A stretch of 64,000 nt of DNA, taken from NCBI RefSeq assembly GCF_902497855.1, contig NZ_CABVHU010000008.1:248001-312000 (forward strand), read 5' to 3'. The notes under the pieces were generated by a model. It made no database searches and was not told where the DNA came from. It worked only from the letters and a program-made list of their open reading frames with translations. This document shows positions 1 to 7,600 of the stretch, piece by piece. This stretch comes from Pseudomonas fluorescens. Its GTDB lineage: Bacteria > Pseudomonadota > Gammaproteobacteria > Pseudomonadales > Pseudomonadaceae. Within the stretch, counting starts at the first letter, position 1, and every line of letters begins with the position of its first letter. The translations under genes were made by a program, and so were the position numbers.

Positions 1-34
1 ACGCCTTCGCGGGCAAGCCTCGCTCCTACAGAGG
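1..34. repeat. Half of a REP-type palindrome at the window edge
   Basis: The first bases carry the REP core seen at seven other places in this window (TTCGCGGGCAAGCC followed by TCGCTCCTACAG). Elsewhere this core is paired with an inverted copy 50-100 bases away, so the partner is probably just upstream of the window. Confidence 0.75.
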
Positions 35-39
35 AGGTG

Positions 40-522
40 TCAGCCCAGGGCTTTTTCGATCGCATGGACGACCGAAGGATCATCCGGCGGTGTACGCGGC
101 GAGAACCGCGCGAGCACGCGACCATCCTTGCCGAGCAGGAATTTTTCGAAGTTCCAGGTGATGTCACCCGGAAACTCGGCGCCCTCGCCCGCCAGCAGAC
201 GGTACAAATGATGGCGATCGTGCCCGTTGACTTCCAGCTTGCCGGACAACGGAAAGGTCACCCCATAGTTAAGGCTGCAGAAATCCTGGATCTCTTGCTC
301 GGTGCCCGGTTCCTGCCCGGCAAACTGGTTGCACGGCAAGCCCAGCACGCTGAAACCCCGGTCCTTGTATTGCTGGTAGAGTTTTTCCAGCGCCGCATAC
401 TGTGGGGTCAAGCCACATTTGGAGGCGACGTTGACCACAAGCACGACGTGCCCCTTGAGGGGTGCCAGCGGTAGCTCCTGACCATCCAGGGCTGTCAATT
501 TAAGGTCGTGAAAAGCACTCAT
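40..522 (-). CDS. Glutathione peroxidase family protein (BtuE-like)
   Basis: 160 residues, the usual length for bacterial thiol-dependent peroxidases of the glutathione peroxidase fold, which reduce hydroperoxides, generally with thioredoxin as donor. The catalytic set is visible: Cys36 in NVASKCGLTPQY, Gln70 in CNQFAGQEPG, and Trp123-Asn124 in TWNFEKF. The start at 522 is chosen over an upstream in-frame ATG at 576 because it follows a GGAG and begins at the conserved SAFHDLKL region. No signal peptide, so probably cytoplasmic. It sits downstream of slyD, with the slyD terminator between them, so it probably has its own promoter. Confidence 0.9.
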   Translation of the reverse strand: MSAFHDLKLTALDGQELPLAPLKGHVVLVVNVASKCGLTPQYAALEKLYQQYKDRGFSVLGLPCNQFAGQEPGTEQEIQDFCSLNYGVTFPLSGKLEVNGHDRHHLYRLLAGEGAEFPGDITWNFEKFLLGKDGRVLARFSPRTPPDDPSVVHAIEKALG

Positions 523-591
523 GACGAACTCCAGATTCCCGTTCTTCTCAAAACAGCCACTTGGCGGTGCCCTCAAGGACAGCCGCGGACT

Positions 592-613
592 AAAAAGGCG
601 CCCTCGGGCGCCT
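592..613 (-). terminator. Intrinsic terminator of slyD
   Basis: On the minus strand AGGCGCC, loop CGAG, GGCGCCT is followed by TTTTTAG: a 7-bp GC stem and a T tract about 30 bases past the slyD stop. Confidence 0.85.
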
Positions 614-643
614 CTCCAGTTCTCGAAAGCTTAGCGCAGAAAA

Positions 644-1129
644 TCAGTGGTGATGGCCACCTTCGCCATGGACGTGGCCATGGGCGACTTCTTCCTGGCT
701 GGCATCACGGATGTCTATGATCTTGACCTGGAAGTTCAGGCGCTGACCGGCCAACGGGTGGTTGCCGTCGACGGTGACGTCGTCGCCGTCCAGATCGCGA
801 ATGGTGACGATCTGCATCTGGCCGTCCGGAGCGGAAGCGTGGAACTGCATGCCCACTTCCAGCTCGTCGACGCCTTCGAACATGCTGCGGCTCAGGGTGC
901 TGACCAGTTCGGCAGCGTATTCGCCGTAGGCGTCTTCAGGTTCTACGGCGACGGTCAGTTCGTCACCGACAGCCTTGCCTTCCAGTGCCTTTTCCAGGCC
1001 CGGAATGATGTTGCCTGCGCCTTGCAGGTAGACCAGCGGCGCGCCGCCGGCGGAGCTGTCGATGACCTCACCAGCGTCGTTGGTCAGGGTATAGTCGATG
1101 GAGACAGCCTTATTGGCGGCGATCAGCAT
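644..1129 (-). CDS. slyD: FKBP-type peptidyl-prolyl isomerase SlyD
   Basis: 161 residues. The N-terminal half has the SlyD FKBP core (AVSIDYTLTNDAGEVIDSS, then YLQGAGNIIPGLEKAL), interrupted by the insert-in-flap chaperone domain (about residues 70-125), and returns to FKBP with NHPLAGQRLNFQVKI. The C-terminus is His-rich (HGHVHGEGGHHH), a shorter form of the metal-binding tail that in E. coli SlyD binds nickel. Expected role: proline isomerase, chaperone and metallochaperone in the cytoplasm. The start at 1129 gives the canonical N-terminus MLIAANKAVS; an ORF extension to 1201 is not family-like. Confidence 0.93.
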   Translation of the reverse strand: MLIAANKAVSIDYTLTNDAGEVIDSSAGGAPLVYLQGAGNIIPGLEKALEGKAVGDELTVAVEPEDAYGEYAAELVSTLSRSMFEGVDELEVGMQFHASAPDGQMQIVTIRDLDGDDVTVDGNHPLAGQRLNFQVKIIDIRDASQEEVAHGHVHGEGGHHH

Positions 1130-1235
1130 GGGGCGAGACCTTTTGCATAAGAATATTGAAAGACCCAGTTTAGCGAAGCAATCGCCCGAAAGCGAACACA
1201 ACCCGGACAGACGGACGGCGGCGAAAGGCTCGACG

Positions 1236-1436
1236 GTGACAGGCTTTCATCAGGACGAAGACGGCCACTGGGTGGCCGAGCTTTCCTGCGGCCACACCCA
1301 GCACCTGCGCCACCAGCCACCGTGGCAATCCCGGGCCTGGGTACTGAACCCCTTGCTGCGCAATGAAAAAATAGGCCAGCCCTTTGCTTGCGGTTGGTGT
1401 GCACAAGGCTCTGTTAGCGATAACCTTACCGACTGA
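1236..1436 (+). CDS. DUF3565 domain protein, small zinc-ribbon-like
   Basis: About 66 residues if it starts at the GTG at 1236 (AAAGG seven bases upstream). An ATG at 1098 is in frame but would overlap slyD and adds sequence unlike the family. The body reads TGFHQDEDGHWVAELSCGHTQH, then HQPPWQSRAWV, then a CGWC near the end; the CGH and CxxC pairs suggest a metal site. I recognise the DUF3565 family, which is widespread in Pseudomonas, but its function is not established. It lies upstream of pta on the same strand with a gap of about 60 bases. Confidence 0.75.
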   Translation: MTGFHQDEDGHWVAELSCGHTQHLRHQPPWQSRAWVLNPLLRNEKIGQPFACGWCAQGSVSDNLTD

Positions 1437-1496
1437 AATTCGGTAGACGACCAGTCATAAGTTGTCACCATTGCCATGCACCCCCAGAGAATCCGC

Positions 1497-3596
1497 ATGC
1501 AGACTTTTTTTATCGCACCCACCGATTTTGGTGTGGGTCTGACCTCCATCAGCCTCGGGCTGGTGCGCACCCTTGAGCGGGCCGGCCTCAAGGTCGGCTT
1601 TTTCAAACCGATTGCCCAACCCCATCCGGGTGATACCGGGCCTGAGCGCTCCACCGAACTGGTGGCCCGTACCCACGGCTTGAAACCGCCGCAGCCCCTG
1701 GGCCTGGCCCATGTCGAGCGCATGCTCGGCGACGGCCAGCTCGACGAGCTGCTCGAAGAAATCATCACCCTGTACCAGCAGGCGGCCATCGGCAAGGACG
1801 TGCTGATCGTCGAAGGCATGGTCCCGACCCGTAGCGCCAGTTATGCCGCGCGGGTCAATCTGCACCTGGCCAAAAGCCTCGACGCCGACGTGATCCTGGT
1901 CTCGGCCCCGGAACACGAAGTGCTGGCCGAACTGTCCGGCCGGGTGGAATTGCAGGCGCAATTGTTCGGCGGGCCGAAAGACCCGAAAGTCCTCGGCGTG
2001 ATCCTCAACAAGGTCAAGACCGACGAAAGCATGGAGGCCTTCGCCTCTCGCATGAAGGAACACTCGCCCTTGCTGCGCAGCGGCGATTTCAGATTGCTCG
2101 GCTGCATTCCGTTCCAGCCGGAACTGAACGCACCGCGCACCCGCGACGTCGCCGACCTGATGGGCGCGCAGATCCTCAATGCCGGTGATTACGAAACCCG
2201 GCGCATGACCAAAATCATCATCTGCGCCCGCACCATGCGCAACACCGTGGAGCTGCTCAAGCCCGGCGTGCTGGTGGTGACCCCCGGCGATCGCGACGAC
2301 ATCATCCTCGCCGTCAGCCTCGCGGCCATGAATGGCGTGCCCCTGGCCGGCCTGCTGCTGACCAGCGACACCCTGCCCGACCCGCGCATCATGGACCTGT
2401 GTCGCGGTGCGCTGCAGGCCGGCCTGCCAGTGTTGTCGGTGAGCACCGGCTCCTACGACACCGCCAATCAGCTGAACGGTTTGAACAAGGAAATCCCGAT
2501 CGACGACCGCGAGCGCGCCGAAATCATCACCGATTTCGTCGCCAGCCACCTGGACGCCAACTGGCTGCACCAGCGCTGCGGCACGCCACGGGAAATGCGC
2601 CTGTCGCCGGCGGTGTTCCGCTATCAACTGATCCAGCGCGCCCAGGCCGCCAACAAGCGCATCGTCCTGCCCGAAGGCAGCGAGCCGTTGACCGTGCAGG
2701 CCGCGGCGATCTGCCAGGCACGGGGCATTGCCCGCTGCGTGTTGCTGGCCAAACCCGCGGACGTCGAAGCCGTGGCCCGCGCCCAGGGCATCGAGCTGCC
2801 GCCGGGGCTGGAGATTCTCGACCCGGACCTGATCCGCGAGCGGTACGTCGAGCCGATGGTGGCGCTGCGCAAGACCAAAAGCCTCAACGCACCAATGGCC
2901 GAGCAACAACTGGAAGACACCGTGGTGATCGGCACCATGATGCTGGCGCTGGATGAAGTCGATGGCCTGGTGTCCGGGGTCATCCACTCCACCGCCAACA
3001 CCATTCGCCCGGCGCTGCAGCTGATCAAGACCGCGCCGGGCTGCACCCTGGTGTCGTCGGTGTTCTTCATGCTGTTCCCCGAAGAAGTACTGGTCTACGG
3101 CGATTGCGTGATGAACCCGCACCCGAGCGCCAGCGAACTGGCCGAGATCGCCCTGCAAAGCGCCGATTCGGCCGCGGCCTTCGGCATCACCCCGCGCGTG
3201 GCGATGATCAGCTACTCCAGCGGGGAATCGGCCAGCGGCGAAGAAGTCGAGAAGGTGCGCGAGGCCACATTGCTCGCCCATGAACAACAGCACTCGCTGC
3301 TGATCGACGGCCCGCTGCAATACGACGCCGCCGCCAACGAAACCGTGGCCCGGCAACTGGCGCCGAACAGCCAGGTGGCCGGTCGCGCCACGGTGTTCGT
3401 GTTCCCCGACCTCAACACCGGCAACACCACCCACAAGGCCGTGCAACGCAGCGCCGACTGCGTCAGCCTCGGGCCGATGCTGCAAGGCCTGCGCAAACCG
3501 GTGAACGACCTGCCCCGCGGCGCCCAGGTCGACGACATCGTCTACACCATCGCGTTGACCGCGATTCAAGCGGCCAACCGACCTGTGGACCTTTAA
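1497..3596 (+). CDS. pta: Phosphate acetyltransferase
   Basis: 699 residues, the long proteobacterial form. It interconverts acetyl-CoA and acetyl phosphate in the Pta-AckA pathway. Residues 1-200 form the P-loop-like CobQ/AAA_26 regulatory domain (MQTFFIAPTDFGVGLTSISL), 210-320 the DRTGG domain, and about 380-699 the catalytic PTA_PTB domain (ANKRIVLPEGSEPLTVQAA, then FPDLNTGNTTHKAVQRS). The start at 1497 gives the family N-terminus; the ATG at 1476 adds seven residues without a better ribosome site. Unlike the P. aeruginosa arrangement I remember, ackA is not adjacent here. The acyltransferase gene follows with no gap. Confidence 0.95.
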   Translation: MQTFFIAPTDFGVGLTSISLGLVRTLERAGLKVGFFKPIAQPHPGDTGPERSTELVARTHGLKPPQPLGLAHVERMLGDGQLDELLEEIITLYQQAAIGKDVLIVEGMVPTRSASYAARVNLHLAKSLDADVILVSAPEHEVLAELSGRVELQAQLFGGPKDPKVLGVILNKVKTDESMEAFASRMKEHSPLLRSGDFRLLGCIPFQPELNAPRTRDVADLMGAQILNAGDYETRRMTKIIICARTMRNTVELLKPGVLVVTPGDRDDIILAVSLAAMNGVPLAGLLLTSDTLPDPRIMDLCRGALQAGLPVLSVSTGSYDTANQLNGLNKEIPIDDRERAEIITDFVASHLDANWLHQRCGTPREMRLSPAVFRYQLIQRAQAANKRIVLPEGSEPLTVQAAAICQARGIARCVLLAKPADVEAVARAQGIELPPGLEILDPDLIRERYVEPMVALRKTKSLNAPMAEQQLEDTVVIGTMMLALDEVDGLVSGVIHSTANTIRPALQLIKTAPGCTLVSSVFFMLFPEEVLVYGDCVMNPHPSASELAEIALQSADSAAAFGITPRVAMISYSSGESASGEEVEKVREATLLAHEQQHSLLIDGPLQYDAAANETVARQLAPNSQVAGRATVFVFPDLNTGNTTHKAVQRSADCVSLGPMLQGLRKPVNDLPRGAQVDDIVYTIALTAIQAANRPVDL

Positions 3597-4502
3597 ATGC
3601 TGGATTTCCTGCCCGCCGCCGTACGCGGCGTGATTGCATCGCTGTTGCTGGCCCTCAATACCATCCTGCTGTGCTCGTTCCTGTTCTGCGTGGCGATCTT
3701 CAAGGTATTGCCCTTCGCCCTCACCCAGCGCTTCACGCGCTGGTTGATGAGCCATACCCACGAAGCCTGGATCAGCAACAACAAAGCCTGGATGGACCTG
3801 GTCTGCCGCACCCGCTGGCACCTCAGCGGCCTCGAGAGCCTGGACTATCGCCACTCGTACCTGATCACCAGCAACCACCAGAGCTGGGTCGACATCATGG
3901 TGCTGCAATACGTGCTCAACCGACGTATCCAGCCGCTGAAGTTCTTTCTCAAGCAAGAACTGATCTGGGTGCCGGTGATTGGCCTGGCCTGGTGGACATT
4001 GGGCTTTCCGTTCATGAAGCGTTACTCCAAGGCCTACCTGGAAAAGCACCCGGAAAAGAAAGGCAAGGATCTGGAAACCACGCGCAAGACCTGTGCGAAA
4101 TTTCGCCATGACTCGGTGGGGATTTTCAATTTCGTCGAAGGCACGCGTTTTACCGATGGCAAGCATGCGCAGCAGAAATCACCCTTCAAGCATCTGCTCA
4201 AGGCCAAGGCGGGTGGTATCGCGTTTGTGCTGGATGCGATGGGTGAGCAGCTGGAGTCGATCGTCAACGTGACGATTCACTACCCGGGCGGGCGTCCGGG
4301 GTATTGGGATTTGCTCTGTGGCAACGTGAAGGATGTGGTGGTGCATTTTCAGGAGCTGAAGATTCCGCCGGAGTTTATCGGCAAGAATTACGACCAGGAT
4401 GGGGAGTACCGGTTGCAGTTTCAGGGGTGGATCAATCAGTTGTGGCTGGATAAGGATGCGCTGCTGGAGCAGATGCATCGGGAGTATCCAGCCAAGGTTT
4501 GA
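3597..4502 (+). CDS. PlsC-type 1-acylglycerol-3-phosphate acyltransferase (YihG/PatB-like)
   Basis: 301 residues. An N-terminal hydrophobic segment (about 8-40) anchors it in the inner membrane. The acyltransferase motifs are visible: NHQSWVD (HX4D, about 93-99), FVEGTRF (about 178-184) and the long spacing typical of the YihG/OlsA-like branch. Expected reaction: acylation of lysophosphatidic acid or a related lysophospholipid. The ATG directly follows the pta stop codon, so the two genes are cotranscribed and probably translationally coupled. I recall a second PlsC-type enzyme named PatB in P. fluorescens F113, which this may match; that is a memory, not a search result. Confidence 0.85.
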   Translation: MLDFLPAAVRGVIASLLLALNTILLCSFLFCVAIFKVLPFALTQRFTRWLMSHTHEAWISNNKAWMDLVCRTRWHLSGLESLDYRHSYLITSNHQSWVDIMVLQYVLNRRIQPLKFFLKQELIWVPVIGLAWWTLGFPFMKRYSKAYLEKHPEKKGKDLETTRKTCAKFRHDSVGIFNFVEGTRFTDGKHAQQKSPFKHLLKAKAGGIAFVLDAMGEQLESIVNVTIHYPGGRPGYWDLLCGNVKDVVVHFQELKIPPEFIGKNYDQDGEYRLQFQGWINQLWLDKDALLEQMHREYPAKV

Positions 4503-4517
4503 GTTGCCTGCACCGGC

Positions 4518-4613
4518 CTCTTCGCGGGCAAGCCCGCTCCCACAGGGATCTCTAGTGAACAAAAAAATTGTGTTACACCGAGAACCACTGTGGGAGCGGG
4601 CTTGCCCGCGAAG
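4518..4613. repeat. REP doublet (inverted pair)
   Basis: CTTCGCGGGCAAGCCCGCTC followed by CCACAG, then an inverted copy ending CTTGCCCGCGAAG, with about 43 bases between. It sits after the acyltransferase stop and before the terminator. Confidence 0.9.
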
Positions 4614-4629
4614 GCGTCCGACCAGACAC

Positions 4630-4667
4630 AAAAAAACCGCCGACGAACACTCACCGGCGGTTTTTTA
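4630..4667. terminator. Bidirectional terminator between convergent genes
   Basis: A7 CCGCCG, a 12-base loop, CGGCGG T6. A tracts and T tracts flank the stem symmetrically, so it can end both the pta-acyltransferase transcript (plus) and the RTX gene (minus). Confidence 0.9.
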
Positions 4668-4675
4668 TTTTCTAC

Positions 4676-7600
4676 TCAGGCAGCACTCGCCACCAGAACC
4701 GGGTGCACCGACCTTGGCTCCATCGGCATGAACGACAACCCGGCAGCCTCCTGCGGCGCAAACATCGCCATCGCCTGAACCAGCGCGTCAGCCCGGTATT
4801 GCTGCGCTAACGCCGCTGAACCGCCCGCCTGTTCGCCCGTGGAAACGCGTTCAGCCGAAAAGTCGCCCGTTGGAGTACTCAGCAACTGCTCAGCAACCGG
4901 CAGGCGTTCCGCCATTGGATTGAGGATTGGCACGGCCTCAGGGCGAGCGAATATGAAGTCAGAGGCACTCAACTGAGAAACTTCAAGCGCATCCAGATAC
5001 AGCAATTCGATCTTCGAATCCGCTTCTGCTGAGCCAGTACTGATCCTTACGCCATGAACCAGCACAATATCGTTGATCGTGGAACGGTTCGCCTTACTGA
5101 TCGTCAAGGCGCTGAAATCAGTTATGCCGGTCTGACTCAGATCTATCTTGTCGGCACCTTGCCGAAAGCCACGCAACGCATTCTTGTAGTTCGACACACC
5201 CTCCTGCTTCGCCACGACAAAGACATTGCTTGGTTCGCCATCGTGGCTGTACACCTTGCCCGACAACGAGGCGACAAAGCGTCCGGTGGCATCCGATGAA
5301 AGGCTTATACCTTCTGCACCACCGTTCAGGGTCACTGTGCCTGGCACGTCTTGCGCAATACCGGGAGTCACGGGAGGGGGGTCAATGGTCGGTGATTCAG
5401 TCAGGACGACCGGGGGAATAAAGGTAGTCTGGAACTTGAAGTGGCTTGCGCCAATTGAAGTCGTCAGCTGATTTTTCAACAGAAGATTTTGCCCATCGCC
5501 CAGCTCCACCAACACGTCCGCCTCTCGCTGGGTGAGCTGCAGATCGCCGAATTTTTTACCTTTGAAGCCGACCAGGTTGATCACCTCGGCGCGGGCGGGA
5601 TCAAAATTGACCAGCGTGTCGAGCCCGCTGCCACGCCGGTGCACGACGAACAAGTCTTTCCCTGCGCCACCGACCAGAGTGTTGTTGCCACGGCCGCCGT
5701 TGAGCAGGCTGTCGGAGGGCCCGGCTATCAGCGTGTCATTGCCGTCGCCGCTGAGCAGATTGTGGATCGCTTGAGCATTGTTCACCGTCAATGCGACACC
5801 GCCGATCACCGCCGCGCCTGTACTCAGATCAACCGAGACATCGCCGCTGACGGCTGCCGCATTGATCGTATTGCGTCCCGATCCGTCATTGAGAACGGCG
5901 CGTTCCGCCTGACGCTTGACCGAGTCGGCAAATTCATCGGTATAGAAGTAGCTGTCGTGACCCGTCGCGTCGGCACCGAACAGGCGCAACGACCAGTTAT
6001 TGAGCGTAACCGGCAGGCCATTGGCCGTATTGGTCACCTGTAATGTCCAGTCGCCCGCCATGTCTTCACCCCAGGCATGGGTCGACATAAAGGTGTATTT
6101 GAAGGTGCCCTCCTGGGTGCTGCCAACGTCCGCGTCGCTGGCTCCCTGTGCGGTCAGCGGAACCTTTCCCGCCCGGTCAAGCAGCACGCTTTGAGTGCCA
6201 TTGGGCGAAATCAGTCGGACCACCAGATCGCCCAACCGCCCGACTTGTGCGTCGAAATCAATCTCCACATGCTCGATGTTCAACCCTCCGGGCATCCCCA
6301 GTTTGGGCGCGATACTCTCGCCAGCAGCGGCAACCTGTCCAAGCACACCGCTGGACGCTGAAATGGTCATTAAATTGTCTGCCGTACTTTGCGTCATCCA
6401 GCTTTCTGCCAGGCGCACAGCCGCCCGTGCATCCACTTTGCCGAAACCATAATCGTGACTGGCGTGCATCCCCCCCCCATTCCAGTTCCGCGCGCCGTTG
6501 TCATTCCATTGCGTGGCCCCGTCCTCAATCTTGCGCGCAGACAACGCAAGTATCTGTTGCACATCGCGGTAACCCAGGTTCGGGTTGGCCTGCAGCATCA
6601 AGGCAATCACCCCGGAAACGATCGGTGCGGCGAAGCTGGTCCCCTTCATGGCGCTGTAGTCATTGCCAAAAGTCGAGCCGCGGTCGGTTTCCAGCTTGTA
6701 ACTGGTGGACCAGACGTTACTGCCAGGTGCCGAAACCAACAGGCTCGCGCCGGGGTTGGAGAAAGGCGCCGAACCCGACTCCAACGTCGACAGATCCCCC
6801 AGGGCATTGATCGCGCCGACCTGAATCGAAAAGCGGTTGTTGTTGAGCAACGAACCTTGAGCGCTGCCGCCGGTCGCACGCTTGTTCCCACCGGCCGTGA
6901 CGATCACTGTACCCAGCCCCCCTCGACCGCTGTCGGCAGCATACTGGGCATTGGTCATCAACGCACTGACGGTGTTGACCAAACCGCCTTGCAGATTGCT
7001 CAGAGCGAAGTCCTTGCTGAAGCCCCAGCTATGGTTGGCAATGTCATAACCGAGCATCTTGCCCAAGCCGGTCAGGTCGGCACCGCTATTGGTCAGGTAG
7101 TGGCCGCCGAGGGTCGCCTCATGGGCGATTCCGATGCCGCCCAACTCGTTTTTTGCCGCCACCATGACGCCCGCGACCATCGTTGCGTGATCAGAAGCCA
7201 GCGCCGGCAACGTCTGGCCTTGCGCCTGCAGCCAGGGTTGATCGACATTCGGCGCCAGATCCGGGTGCCGAATGTCGAAAATTTCCGGGGCGGTGGAAAA
7301 CTCCCCACCGGGTTCGAACTGGCCAATGCGCACGCCCTTGCCGGTGTAGTCCTGCCAGACCGGCAGCACATTGATGTCGTTCAGGTACCACTGCTGTGCC
7401 ACCAACGGATCGTTCGGCACGTCCGGGGTGAGCAGCGTGACCGTCGCCCGCAGGGGTGCCAGTTCACCGGTCTGCAAGTCCACCACCGAGGCTGCCGGGT
7501 GACCGGCTGCGTCCACCAGCCCGTACTTGAAACTCGCAATGCCCGTGAACCGCGGATCAGGGGTAAACAGCACATCGCCTTGTTCAGTCAGGCTCACACT

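Noticed and set aside
1455..4166. Long minus-strand open frame of about 900 codons opposite pta and the acyltransferase
   Set aside because: Composition is Gln/His/Arg/Gly-rich with no domain, typical of the antisense shadow of GC-rich genes; the plus-strand genes carry clear motifs.
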